Origin: UBA4582 sp964228885
GTDB lineage: Bacteria > Pseudomonadota > Gammaproteobacteria > Pseudomonadales > Azotimanducaceae
Direction: 5' to 3'
Assembly: GCA_964228885.1 (NCBI GenBank)
Contig: CAXRCG010000278.1
Location: forward strand, 1 to 64,000
Length of the DNA stretch: 64,000 bases
Both the position numbers and the translations under genes were made by a program. The notes beneath the pieces are model-generated. The model was given only the letters and a program-made list of their open reading frames with translations, was not told the DNA's origin and made no database searches. Positions 27,017 to 35,828 of this stretch are shown piece after piece (position 1 is the first letter of the stretch; each line of letters starts with the position of its first letter).

Positions 27017-27207
27017 TGAAAAAACTCACTGTAGACTGTCCTCTGTGCAAGACAAAGGTTCCCTGGAATAACTCACACCAGTTTCGACCATTTTGTTCCG
27101 AGCGCTGCAAACTCACTGATCTGGGAGAATGGGCCGAGGGTCGAAGAAGCATCCCCTCTGATGCAGAGCATGATGAGACAACCGCAAGAGACCTTGACAG
27201 GGACTAA
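27016..27207 (+). CDS. yacG: DNA gyrase inhibitor YacG
   Basis: YacG is a small zinc protein that binds GyrB and inhibits gyrase. The 63 residues have the four zinc ligands in CPLC and CSERC, followed by LTDLGEWAEGRRSIP, which is the family signature. I choose the ATG at 27016, overlapping the coaE stop by one base, over a GTG three bases earlier. The operon pilD-coaE-yacG is conserved in pseudomonads. Confidence 0.95.
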   Translation: MKKLTVDCPLCKTKVPWNNSHQFRPFCSERCKLTDLGEWAEGRRSIPSDAEHDETTARDLDRD

Positions 27208-27313
27208 CTGAATTTTTATACAACTTAGGCTCAATCGAAATCGATTCAAAGACACCGTAAGACACCCCTTTTCATTACACCCAGCCGCTTCCTTTCCTTA
27301 GCTGGTTATCCCA

Positions 27314-27625
27314 GTGCAAAAAAACCACGCTCAACCCAATTTAGATATTGTTAGAGAACTTTATCTGCGTGATAAAACGCCCCAATTAGATCGGACCGAT
27401 GACTGAATATCGGAAAAGGTGACCTTAAAACCCTCATTGCAGAGACCGAATAGTTTTATCAGGCAAAAAAATTACAACAAATTGATTCAGCGATGATTAG
27501 TCTACAGGACTCACTACAAGACATCGCAAGCGAAACATTCTGACAAACCGCCAAAGGGGACAATGTTCTCTCTTAATGTAAGCGCTGCCAGACGGACATC
27601 GACAGGAAATTAACGCTGAACATGA
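27314..27625 (+). pseudogene. Possible decayed gene between yacG and argJ (identity unknown)
   Basis: The 475-bp gap 27208-27682 has no intact frame. One frame from 27403 reads LKTLIAETE, stop, FYQAKKLQQIDSAMISLQD, more helix-like residues, stop, and soon after CKRCQTDIDRK, with stops at 27451, 27541 and 27574. An overlapping frame from a GTG at 27314 gives LDIVRELYLRDKTPQLDRTDD. The pattern of helix-forming residues followed by CxxC faintly recalls DksA/TraR zinc-finger proteins, but that is a guess. It could equally be ordinary non-coding DNA. Confidence 0.25.
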
Positions 27626-27682
27626 GATAGCGATTAAAAAGACCGGTGCTGCTTCAAAGTGTATAAACCCTATTGAGCGCCC

Positions 27683-28903
27683 TTAAGTTCGATATTCTGC
27701 ATTGATTCGAACATACTCGTGGGACAAATCACTCGTCCAGACAGTTTCACGAATATTCCCGGCATTTAGTTCAACTCTAATAAGAATCTCTTCTTCTGCC
27801 ATCACATCGCTGCCGGCTTTTTCGGTATAATTCAGTGCTTTTTGCCCTTTCGACATCAGCTGGACATCCCCCAAAAATATATCAAGCATATTTACGTCTA
27901 TGTCAACGGGAGCTTTGCCTATTGCCATTACCAGACGACCCCAGTTTGCATCGCTCGCAAAAAGTGCAGTCTTCATCAATGGAGAGTTCGCGATGGCATA
28001 GGCGATATTCAAACAATCAGAACGGGATTCGCCGGTGCCTATTTCCACCGCAACAAATTTCGTAGCCCCTTCTCCATCCCTGATGATCCCCTGAGCCAAT
28101 TCTAGACAAACTTCATCAAGCATTTCTGTGAACTGGTCTCGGGCCTGCTTGTCAATATCTATATCAACGGTAGACACACCGGTTGCGCTCAACATACAAG
28201 AGTCGTTAGTTGAGGTGTCACTGTCAACTGTAATACGGTTAAATGACTTATCGCCTGCCGAAGCAAGACATGCTTTGAGGGTAGCCTCTGTCGCTGTCAC
28301 ATCACTTGCTATGTAACTCAACATCGTCGCCATATTAGGCTGAATCATCCCCGAGCCTTTGGCAATCCCCGTGACTGTAATAATCTCACCATTAATTGTT
28401 CTCTGACGAGTTGCTATTTTTGGCTGAGTGTCGGTCGTCATAATGCCATATGCGGCTTCCAGCCAGTTCTCTTCTGCTAATCCACTGATCAACTCATCTA
28501 GCGCATTCGTGATTTTCGCAACAGGCAACCTTTCACCAATGACGCCGGTGGAAAAAGGTATCACCGCCTCCGGACGAACACCTGACATCTGGGAAACAGC
28601 TTTGCAACAAGTCAGAGCATCAACAATACCTACTTCGCCTACCCCCGCATTAGCATTGCCGCTATTAACTAAAAAACGCGTTGGGTTAGTCATGCCTAGG
28701 TGTCTTTTCCCTACCGCAACCGGTGCAGCAGCAAATAAATTTTTCGTGAAAATACCTACGGTTATGGTCGCATCGGCAAACTCAAAGAGGACCAAGTCAG
28801 CAACATCTTGATTTTCTGCACCGCCTTTTATCCCACAGCCACAAGCCGACAGCCTTACGCCCGGTACTACATTGAACTCGCGTGAAAAGCTACCTACTGC
28901 CAC
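27683..28903 (-). CDS. argJ: Bifunctional ornithine acetyltransferase / N-acetylglutamate synthase ArgJ
   Basis: ArgJ recycles the acetyl group from N-acetylornithine to glutamate in arginine synthesis. The precursor cleaves itself before Thr193 in KGSGMIQPNMATMLS, and the new N-terminal Thr is the nucleophile. The segments GILTKN-like GIFTKNLFAA (50-59) and FNRITVDSDTSTNDS are also conserved. The 406 residues match the family. It lies 51 bp after secA on the same strand, the usual secA-argJ order in pseudomonads. Confidence 0.96.
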   Translation of the reverse strand: MAVGSFSREFNVVPGVRLSACGCGIKGGAENQDVADLVLFEFADATITVGIFTKNLFAAAPVAVGKRHLGMTNPTRFLVNSGNANAGVGEVGIVDALTCCKAVSQMSGVRPEAVIPFSTGVIGERLPVAKITNALDELISGLAEENWLEAAYGIMTTDTQPKIATRQRTINGEIITVTGIAKGSGMIQPNMATMLSYIASDVTATEATLKACLASAGDKSFNRITVDSDTSTNDSCMLSATGVSTVDIDIDKQARDQFTEMLDEVCLELAQGIIRDGEGATKFVAVEIGTGESRSDCLNIAYAIANSPLMKTALFASDANWGRLVMAIGKAPVDIDVNMLDIFLGDVQLMSKGQKALNYTEKAGSDVMAEEEILIRVELNAGNIRETVWTSDLSHEYVRINAEYRT

Positions 28904-28954
28904 TACTATGCTCCCAAAATGATGTCTGCCAGAGTGATCTTTACGCTCAGCTTA

Positions 28955-31642
28955 CTATGACAATTGTCCGTGACAGGACTTATATTTTTTACCTGAGCCA
29001 CATGGACAGGGTTCGTTACGACCAACTTTCTTTTCCTGTCGAATGAAGGGAGTCTGAGGAGTGCCACCCTGTTGCGAACCTGCACCCTGTGCAGACTCAG
29101 GTGAGTCCATCGCTCCGGCATCGCTCTTCTGGAAGTTCATTGAAGTTTTAGCTTCTGCTTCTCTGCGCTTACGTTCGATCGCTTCGATATCGTCGGAAGG
29201 CTGAAACTGAACTCTTGCGAGAAAGCGTATAACCTCAAATTTTACATTGTGAAGCAGCTCTTCAAATAATTCGAATGATTCACGCTTATATTCCTGTTTC
29301 GGCTGTTTCTGGGCATATGCACGAAGATTAATACCCTGCCGCAAATAATCCATTGCAGCGAGGTGTTCTTTCCATTGTGTGTCGAGTATTTGGAGCATAA
29401 TCTGCTTTTCAAATAGTCGAATATCATCACCGATTTGTTCTTCTTTCTTTCTGTAATCTTCTTTGATTTCGTAAACGATACGATCACGCATTGATTCCTC
29501 ATGCATGTCGTCATCTTCCTTCAACCACTTGGCAATAGGCAGTTTGATGTTAAATTCTGTACTTAGAGACGCTTCAAGACCGGGAATATCCCACTGCTCC
29601 TCTAGACTTTGGGGTGGCACATAGCCGCTAATCACTTCAGAAATAACATCGTCCCAAAGCGCATTGATGGTTTCGGAGACATCATTTGTTGCCATCAATT
29701 CATTACGTTGTCCGTAAATCATCTGGCGCTGGTCATTTGCTACGTCATCATATTCAAGCAGTTGTTTTCGAATATCGAAGTTACGCGTTTCAACTTTTCT
29801 CTGCGCCTTCTCAATGGCGTTATTTACCATACGATGCTCTATGGCTTCGCCCTTCTCCATACCTAAGGATTTCATCAACCCTTTCACCTTATCTGAGGCA
29901 AAAATCCGAAGAAGATTATCATCCAAAGATAAGTAAAAACGAGATACACCCGGGTCACCCTGTCGACCGGCTCGCCCTCTAAGCTGATTATCAATCCTTC
30001 GGCTTTCGTGACGTTCGGTTCCAAGAACATGCAGTCCGCCCGCAGCCAATACAGCCTCATGATTCGCTTGCCATTCGGACTTAAGCGCTTCGATTCTTAC
30101 TTCGGAAGGCTCTTTTAGTTTGGCTGCCTCAATTTCCCAGTTGCCGCCTAAAATGATGTCTGTACCCCGACCAGCCATATTGGTGGCGATAGTCACCGTA
30201 CCTGGCCTTCCCGCCTGGGCGATAATTTCAGCTTCTTTCTCGTGAAACTTCGCGTTCAACACATTATGTTTGATTTTCTTTTTCTTCAATAGCGCAGACA
30301 AATCTTCAGAAGACTCCACTGATGCGGTACCAACCAGGACAGGTGCCCCGTTACCAGTGAATTCCTGAATCTCATCAACAATGGCGTCGTACTTTTCGGC
30401 CAGCGTCAAGAACATCAGATCATTCTTATCGTCCCGTATCATTGCAATGTTAGTGGGGATTACGACAACATCCAAACCATAAATCTGCTTAAATTCGAAG
30501 GCTTCTGTATCAGCCGTGCCAGTCATACCAGCAAGCTTGTTGTATAAACGGAAATAATTTTGGAAAGTCGTAGAGGCTAGCGTTTGACTTTCATTTGTAA
30601 TCGCCACATTTTCTTTTGCTTCGATAGCCTGATGAATACCACCAGACCATCGCCTGCCGGGCATAGTTCGCCCAGTATGCTCGTCAACAATAACAATTTC
30701 GTTGTCCTGAACAATGTACTCAACATCTTTTTGAAACAAGCAGTGTGCTTTCAGAGCGGAATGAATATGGTGCAATAGGGTAAGATTTGTGGTCCCGTAA
30801 AGCGAATCGCCTTCTTTTAATAGCCCATGTTTTACCAGTAGACTCTCTACCAGCAAATGCCCCTCTTCTGTCAGCTCAACATCACGCTGTTTTTCATCAA
30901 CGAAGTAGTCTCCTGGCGGCTCAATTTCGTTCTCGATGTCCTCTGCGGTCTTTTCCTGACGTTTAAGCCGGGGGGCGATTTGATTTATCGCCCGATACAA
31001 TTCCGAGGAGTTTTCAACACCGCCTGATATGATTAAAGGCGTTCTCGCCTCATCAATCAGTATTGAGTCAACCTCATCAACGATGGCAAAATTCAGCGGA
31101 CGTTGTGTCCTTTCGGTTGCATTGAACGCCATATTGTCGCGCAAATAATCGAAACCGAACTCATTATTCGTGCCATAGGTTACATCGCATTGATAAGCTG
31201 CGTGCTTTTCATCACCTGACTGGCCGGCGTAGACAACACCCACAGTCATACCCAACTGACTGAATACCGCGCCCATCCACTCGGCACCCCATTTTGCAAG
31301 ATAATCATTAACGGTGACTAGGTGAACGCCATTGCCAGATATCGCATTGAGATAGAGCGGGAGTGTCGCGACGAGGGTTTTGCCCTCACCCGTTCGCATT
31401 TCGGCTATTTTACCTTCGTGCAGCACTATGCCACCTATCATTTGAACGTCAAATATGCGCAGCCCAAGCGCACGTCTACCAGCCTCTCTTACCGTCGCGA
31501 AAGCCTCCGGCAAAATAACGTCCATGGTGTCTCCAGCATCCATCCTTTGCTGAAATTCAGCACGCTTGTCTTTAAGCTGCTGATCGCTCAACGACTCGAG
31601 ATTCTCCTCATAGCTGTTAATTTTCTTAACAACTTTCTCCAT
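28955..31642 (-). CDS. secA: Preprotein translocase ATPase SecA (reading frame after an in-frame stop)
   Basis: SecA pushes preproteins through SecYEG with ATP. From the ATG at 31642 the frame gives 895 residues with Walker A MRTGEGKTL (82-90), the DEAD box region VDEVDSILIDEARTPLIISG, helicase motif VI QLRGRAGRQGDPG, and the C-terminal zinc SEC-C motif CPCGSGKKYKSCHG. Compared with the family, the first about 20 residues are missing. They are encoded just upstream in the same frame but interrupted by a TGA (see the 31643-31702 entry). The near-invariant NDYLARRDAEWM reads NDYLAKWGAEWM. There is no clear ribosome site before 31642. Confidence 0.9.
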   Translation of the reverse strand: MEKVVKKINSYEENLESLSDQQLKDKRAEFQQRMDAGDTMDVILPEAFATVREAGRRALGLRIFDVQMIGGIVLHEGKIAEMRTGEGKTLVATLPLYLNAISGNGVHLVTVNDYLAKWGAEWMGAVFSQLGMTVGVVYAGQSGDEKHAAYQCDVTYGTNNEFGFDYLRDNMAFNATERTQRPLNFAIVDEVDSILIDEARTPLIISGGVENSSELYRAINQIAPRLKRQEKTAEDIENEIEPPGDYFVDEKQRDVELTEEGHLLVESLLVKHGLLKEGDSLYGTTNLTLLHHIHSALKAHCLFQKDVEYIVQDNEIVIVDEHTGRTMPGRRWSGGIHQAIEAKENVAITNESQTLASTTFQNYFRLYNKLAGMTGTADTEAFEFKQIYGLDVVVIPTNIAMIRDDKNDLMFLTLAEKYDAIVDEIQEFTGNGAPVLVGTASVESSEDLSALLKKKKIKHNVLNAKFHEKEAEIIAQAGRPGTVTIATNMAGRGTDIILGGNWEIEAAKLKEPSEVRIEALKSEWQANHEAVLAAGGLHVLGTERHESRRIDNQLRGRAGRQGDPGVSRFYLSLDDNLLRIFASDKVKGLMKSLGMEKGEAIEHRMVNNAIEKAQRKVETRNFDIRKQLLEYDDVANDQRQMIYGQRNELMATNDVSETINALWDDVISEVISGYVPPQSLEEQWDIPGLEASLSTEFNIKLPIAKWLKEDDDMHEESMRDRIVYEIKEDYRKKEEQIGDDIRLFEKQIMLQILDTQWKEHLAAMDYLRQGINLRAYAQKQPKQEYKRESFELFEELLHNVKFEVIRFLARVQFQPSDDIEAIERKRREAEAKTSMNFQKSDAGAMDSPESAQGAGSQQGGTPQTPFIRQEKKVGRNEPCPCGSGKKYKSCHGQLS

Positions 31643-31702
31643 CCGTTTAAGTTCGCGATCATTCTTGCTTCAGAACATTTTACTTAATAATTTAAGGGCC
31701 AT
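31643..31702 (-). other. N-terminal codons of secA interrupted by in-frame TGA
   Basis: From an ATG at 31702 the frame reads MALKLLSKMF, TGA (31672-31670), SKNDRELKR and continues into the secA frame. This aligns with the usual SecA start, for example KKLFGSKNERDVKRM in Pseudomonas, with the stop exactly where Gly stands. GGA to TGA is a single base change. TGA is used as a normal stop elsewhere in the window (murC, ftsQ, coaE), so the code is not changed. Nonsense mutation with restart at 31642, readthrough, or a sequencing error are the possibilities. Confidence 0.85.
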
Positions 31703-31798
31703 TTCAGCTATCTCTTTTGCTTCCCGTTGGAAGCCCTGTATCTAGTAGAAGTAAATGTATTCTATATTCTGCCGACGCAAAGAGGTGTATCGACCATA

Positions 31799-31816
31799 CA
31801 GGGAAATCTTTCCCTG
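31799..31816. repeat. Short inverted repeat between the M23 peptidase gene and secA
   Basis: CAGGGAAA and TTTCCCTG face each other with two bases between them, so a real hairpin would have about six pairs. No T tract follows on either strand. It could be a weak terminator of the M23 peptidase gene or an operator for secA. Confidence 0.35.
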
Positions 31817-31881
31817 ATCAGGTATGGAATACAGTGGGTTCGGAGTCTCCCGAAAAGAAGGTCTCCCATTTACAATGAGGG

Positions 31882-32805
31882 TCAGCGGCTAGCGCGTTGA
31901 ACATAGGAAGATGGATCAACTACCCGGCCATTTTTATAGACCTCGTAGTGTACGTGTGGACCGGTCGAACGACCGCTACTGCCCATTTTGCCGACGACCT
32001 GCCCTTTTTTTACAATGTCACCAACTTTAACGATTAACTTGTCATGGTGACCATAGCGGGTAGAGAAACCTCCGCCATGATTTATTTCAACCATCTTGCC
32101 ATACCCACTACGCGCAGCTGCATAAACAACGACACCAGCGGCGACCGCGACAACGTCTGCTCCAAGTTTACCCGCAAAATCAACACCGTTGTGGAAGGCC
32201 CTTTTACCGGTTATCGGATCAACTCTCATACCAAATCTGGACGACATCCAGCCTTTTTTAACAGGTCTACCAGCGATGAATACTTCATTCTGGATTTTTC
32301 GATTGACAAAAAGAGTTTCGAGTACGCTTAGCTGTTGCTCACGGCTTTCAATATCATCGGCAAGACGACTCAGCTCTCTCAGATAGTTTGGTGCCCCGCG
32401 AGCAGAAGAAGTATCTTTAACCTCTGGCCCGCCCATGGGTGGTGGACTTGAAAAGTCAAATTCTCCTTCTTCAATGCCAGCAACATCCGTAAGTCGCTCA
32501 CCTAACGCATCCAGCCTGACTATTCGAGCTTGTAACTGGGCAAGACGAAGTGCAGAAGCTTCTAAGTTGTCCTCCGCATCGCGTTTTGCATTTTCTATTT
32601 GCTGCTCTTGGTCTTTTAAAACCAATCGCCATTTACCCACCATCTCATTTGTAAGGGCAGCCTCACCCATACCATGACGATAGGATAGGTAACCAGCAGC
32701 GGTCGGGAACCCGATCAGACTCAAAAACGTCAGACCCAGCAAAAAACCATTGGCCGTAAATGACCTAGCTTTGCCCGAGTGGTTATCAACTATGATGAAC
32801 TTCAT
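31882..32805 (-). CDS. M23 (LytM) family metallopeptidase, membrane-anchored, with coiled coil
   Basis: One N-terminal membrane helix (about 20-45) is followed by a charged coiled coil (about 65-110) and a second one near 145-175. The C-terminal LytM domain carries the zinc and catalytic motifs FHNGVDFAG (about 204-212) and HVHYEV (about 285-290). Family members cut peptidoglycan cross-links or act as amidase activators; both conserved zinc ligand motifs are present, so it may be active. The gene stands between secA and divergent dciA, a conserved spot in pseudomonads. The 307 residues fit the periplasmic type. Confidence 0.9.
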   Translation of the reverse strand: MKFIIVDNHSGKARSFTANGFLLGLTFLSLIGFPTAAGYLSYRHGMGEAALTNEMVGKWRLVLKDQEQQIENAKRDAEDNLEASALRLAQLQARIVRLDALGERLTDVAGIEEGEFDFSSPPPMGGPEVKDTSSARGAPNYLRELSRLADDIESREQQLSVLETLFVNRKIQNEVFIAGRPVKKGWMSSRFGMRVDPITGKRAFHNGVDFAGKLGADVVAVAAGVVVYAAARSGYGKMVEINHGGGFSTRYGHHDKLIVKVGDIVKKGQVVGKMGSSGRSTGPHVHYEVYKNGRVVDPSSYVQRASR

Positions 32806-32886
32806 AAAATTCGGTTACTATGTCCAATCAAATCTATCAAAATATCTATAAACCTACTCTTCTTCTCGTGAAGGCTTAGTCCCAAG

Positions 32887-33360
32887 ATGGCCAGCAAACA
32901 AAAATACTTCAAAGATCCTTCCGAAATGTTCAGCAGGCCAAGATCCCGTTTGAATAAGATCTTCTCTAAATCTAAAGACCTTGTACAGCTTCAGAACGCC
33001 TTGAGGCAAACCTTCCCTGGAGAAGTTTACGTTGCTTCGCTCTCCGAGGGAATACTCCACCTCATCACACCATCAGCCTCACTTGCCACCCGGCTGAAAT
33101 ATCGCCAAAAAGCTGTAAAGGCTGCACTGGAGCAAATGCCTCTGCCTGGCGCCGGATCGCATAATCGCAGAGACGTGCTTCGTATCACTCAAATCAAGGT
33201 GACAGTCTCGCCTAATTACACGCCTCCCCATGCCCCAAAAAAATCCGCTATCGCGCCCTCTCCCGAGACCGCTCGCCTGATCGCCGAAACCGCTCAATAT
33301 ATAGAAGATGAACCTCTCCGCAAAGCGCTAATTAGGCTTTCCAGACGCGGTGAGACATAA
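32887..33360 (+). CDS. dciA: DciA family (DUF721) replicative helicase operator
   Basis: DciA proteins load or manage the DnaB helicase in bacteria that lack DnaC/DnaI. The 157 residues show the DUF721 core from about 25 to 100: LVQLQNALRQTFPGEVYVASLSEGILHLITPSASLATRL in outline, followed by a long Pro/Lys-rich linker and a short helical tail. The basic N-terminus is typical. It sits between lpxC and the M23 peptidase gene, its usual place in pseudomonads, and is read opposite to both. Confidence 0.82.
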   Translation: MASKQKYFKDPSEMFSRPRSRLNKIFSKSKDLVQLQNALRQTFPGEVYVASLSEGILHLITPSASLATRLKYRQKAVKAALEQMPLPGAGSHNRRDVLRITQIKVTVSPNYTPPHAPKKSAIAPSPETARLIAETAQYIEDEPLRKALIRLSRRGET

Positions 33361-33383
33361 AACTTAATAGACGCTTGATCTTG

Positions 33384-33404
33384 GTCGTTATTCTGACGAC
33401 TTTT
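33384..33404 (+). terminator. Possible weak terminator after dciA
   Basis: GTCGT (33384-33388) pairs with ACGAC (33396-33400) around a 7-nt loop, followed by four T. It lies 24 bp after the dciA stop, between convergent dciA and lpxC. The stem is only five pairs. Confidence 0.35.
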
Positions 33405-33409
33405 GATTT

Positions 33410-34324
33410 CTATTCTGCTAGCACAGGCGTGGAGTAGGACATAGGCAGTTTTTCAGGTTTATCAAAGGTCACGATATCCCAAGCATCTTCCTGCTCCAGT
33501 AAAGCTTTACGCAATGCGTGATTGCTGGTGTGACCTGATTTATGGCCGGTGAACTCACCGATGATACTGTGGCCCAAGACATACAGGTCCCCGATCGCAT
33601 CGAGGATCTTGTGTCTGACAAATTCATCTTCGTGACGAAGACCGTCGTCATTGAGCACTCTGAATTCGTCTACAACCACTGCGTTGTCCATACTCCCACC
33701 CTGAACCAAGTTGAGCTCACGCAGATGCTCAAAATCTTGCATCAAACCAAATGTTCGGGCGCGACTGACTTCTTTGACGAAGGAAGTGGTTGAAAAATTG
33801 ATGCTAGCCCGCTGCTCCTTGATCACAGGATTGTCGTAAACAATGGTGTGGTTCACCTTAAATCCATCAAAAGGTTCAATCTTTGCCGACCATGCGCCCG
33901 CTTTCGGGTCGCAAACTTCAATCTTCTTTTTGATTCTTAAAAACTTTTTATGCGCAGACTGATTTTCGATGCCTGCAGACTGGATGAGGAACACAAAAGT
34001 AGCAGCACTGCCGTCCATAATCGGCATTTCCGGCCCACTGACCTCGACATAAGCATTATCGATACCTAATCCACTAAAGGCCGCCATTAAATGCTCAATC
34101 GTCGAAATACCATGATCATCTTTTGTAATCGTTGTCGCCAGAGTCGTATCACCTACATAATCTGTTAACGCCGGTATTTCGACCGCTTCATCAAGATCAA
34201 TCCTGATAAAAACGACCCCTGTATCAACCGGCGCAGGTCGGAGGGTTAAATATACTTTCTCACCTGTATGTAGACCAATTCCGGTTGCCCGGATGACATT
34301 TCTCAACGTTCTTTGATAGATCAT
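33410..34324 (-). CDS. lpxC: UDP-3-O-acyl-N-acetylglucosamine deacetylase LpxC
   Basis: LpxC catalyses the committed step of lipid A synthesis. The 304 residues match the family. The zinc ligands lie in TIEHLMAAFSGLGIDNA (His78) and in EFVRHKILDAIGDLYVLGH (about His237 and Asp241); the catalytic base His follows in GHKSGHTSNHALR (about 264). The N-terminus IYQRTLRNVIRATGIGLHTGE is typical. It is the distal gene of the dcw region, 233 bp after ftsZ, the usual gammaproteobacterial position. Confidence 0.97.
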   Translation of the reverse strand: MIYQRTLRNVIRATGIGLHTGEKVYLTLRPAPVDTGVVFIRIDLDEAVEIPALTDYVGDTTLATTITKDDHGISTIEHLMAAFSGLGIDNAYVEVSGPEMPIMDGSAATFVFLIQSAGIENQSAHKKFLRIKKKIEVCDPKAGAWSAKIEPFDGFKVNHTIVYDNPVIKEQRASINFSTTSFVKEVSRARTFGLMQDFEHLRELNLVQGGSMDNAVVVDEFRVLNDDGLRHEDEFVRHKILDAIGDLYVLGHSIIGEFTGHKSGHTSNHALRKALLEQEDAWDIVTFDKPEKLPMSYSTPVLAE

Positions 34325-34557
34325 TATTATTGTTGTTGTCCTGCTGCAGGTTCCGGAAAAAACGGCGCGAATATTACCAAAAAGCCTATCTTTACTCCAG
34401 ACAAATACGTCTGGAGCGAGTACTGGTACAGATCATGTGATGTCTGTTTACGCTAAACGGGCAAAAGACACCAACGGCCTACAAATTACGACCCCAAATT
34501 CTCCGATTAGTTTCAACAACAAATCATTTTTTACCTAACTAGGTTAAATTGCTCCGT

Positions 34558-35715
34558 CTAGTCAGCCTGACTCCGCAGGAATGCAGGGATATCCAGATAA
34601 TCCAGATCCTTTTCTGAATCGAGTGCTTGCTCGGCTCGACCTTCTATCGCTGCTTTTCGCAATGCCGTTGGTTTATCGAAATCGCTGTAGTCGACGGCGC
34701 CATCTCCGGCAACTTTCTTCTTGGTGTTATCAACAATTGTCCGTGGAACCTCTAATTCAGGTCTACCTAAACCCGTTGCTACCACTGTTACCCGCAATTC
34801 ATCACCCATTTCAGGATCAATAACAGTACCCACAACGACCGTTGCGTTTTCGGAGGCAAATTCTTCAACCGTTGATCCAACCTCGGCGAACTCACCAAGT
34901 GAAATATCAATACCAGCGGCAATATTTACCAAAATACCTCTGGCGCCATTGAAGTCCACATCATCAAGCAACGGACTATGAATAGCTGCCTCTGCCGCAT
35001 CTCGCGCCCGGCAATCACCGCTCGCCTTACCGCTACCCATCATTGCCATACCCATCTCTGACATAACGGTTCTTACATCAGCAAAGTCAACATTAATCAT
35101 GCCCGGTCTGATAATTAGATCAGCAATACCCTGGACCGCGCCTAAAAGAACATCATCGACATTTCCGAAAGCCTGCAGCAACGGCGCATCGGACCCCATA
35201 ATTGAGAGCAGTTTCTCATTGGGAATCGTAATAAGTGAGTCAACATGGCGTGACAGTTCAGCTATGCCTGCTTCAGCCAACGCCATTCTCTTCTTGCCTT
35301 CGAACACGAAAGGCTTAGTCACAACAGCAACTGTCAGAATATTCATGCCTCTGGCAATTTCCGCGACTATTGGCGCGGCACCAGTGCCCGTTCCACCGCC
35401 CATACCAGCAGTAATGAACACCATGTCGGCGCCATTGAGCGCTTCGGCTATCCTGTCCTTGTCTTCGAGTGCAGCTTCCTTACCCATATCAGGGTTCGCG
35501 CCAGCGCCAAGCCCTTTGGTGATACTCTCACCAAGTTGCAATCTTGTTTGAGCTGACAGGTTATGAAGCGCCTGTGCGTCGGTATTAGCACAGATGAAAT
35601 CGACACCCGTAACATTCTGCCGCACCATGTGCTCAACAGCGTTACCGCCGCCACCTCCCACTCCGACCACTTTGATAACCGCACTTTGTGGCTCGCTATC
35701 TACAAGTTTAAACAT
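34558..35715 (-). CDS. ftsZ: Cell division GTPase FtsZ
   Basis: FtsZ polymerises into the Z ring. The GTP site has GVGGGGGNAVEHM (about 18-30) and the tubulin signature GMGGGTGTGAAP (about 104-115). The T7 loop NVDFADVRTVM provides the catalytic Asp of the next subunit. After a variable linker the C-terminal peptide LDYLDIPAFLRSQAD (about 371-385) is the site bound by FtsA and ZipA. I take the ATG at 35715 (385 residues) with GGGAGGG upstream over an in-frame TTG six bases earlier. It follows ftsA by 113 bp. Confidence 0.98.
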   Translation of the reverse strand: MFKLVDSEPQSAVIKVVGVGGGGGNAVEHMVRQNVTGVDFICANTDAQALHNLSAQTRLQLGESITKGLGAGANPDMGKEAALEDKDRIAEALNGADMVFITAGMGGGTGTGAAPIVAEIARGMNILTVAVVTKPFVFEGKKRMALAEAGIAELSRHVDSLITIPNEKLLSIMGSDAPLLQAFGNVDDVLLGAVQGIADLIIRPGMINVDFADVRTVMSEMGMAMMGSGKASGDCRARDAAEAAIHSPLLDDVDFNGARGILVNIAAGIDISLGEFAEVGSTVEEFASENATVVVGTVIDPEMGDELRVTVVATGLGRPELEVPRTIVDNTKKKVAGDGAVDYSDFDKPTALRKAAIEGRAEQALDSEKDLDYLDIPAFLRSQAD

Positions 35716-35828
35716 TATCAACCCTCCCAGGTTTTACTTCATTATCTACAAGCACTAGAGCTTTTGTTCTACATCAAAATCAACGCGCATCAATATGGAT
35801 TTCAGCACCAAACTTTTTCTTGTTGTTA

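Noticed and set aside
31799..31816. Strong terminator between the M23 peptidase gene and secA
   Set aside because: The repeat has a two-base centre and no T tract on either side; kept only as a weak repeat.
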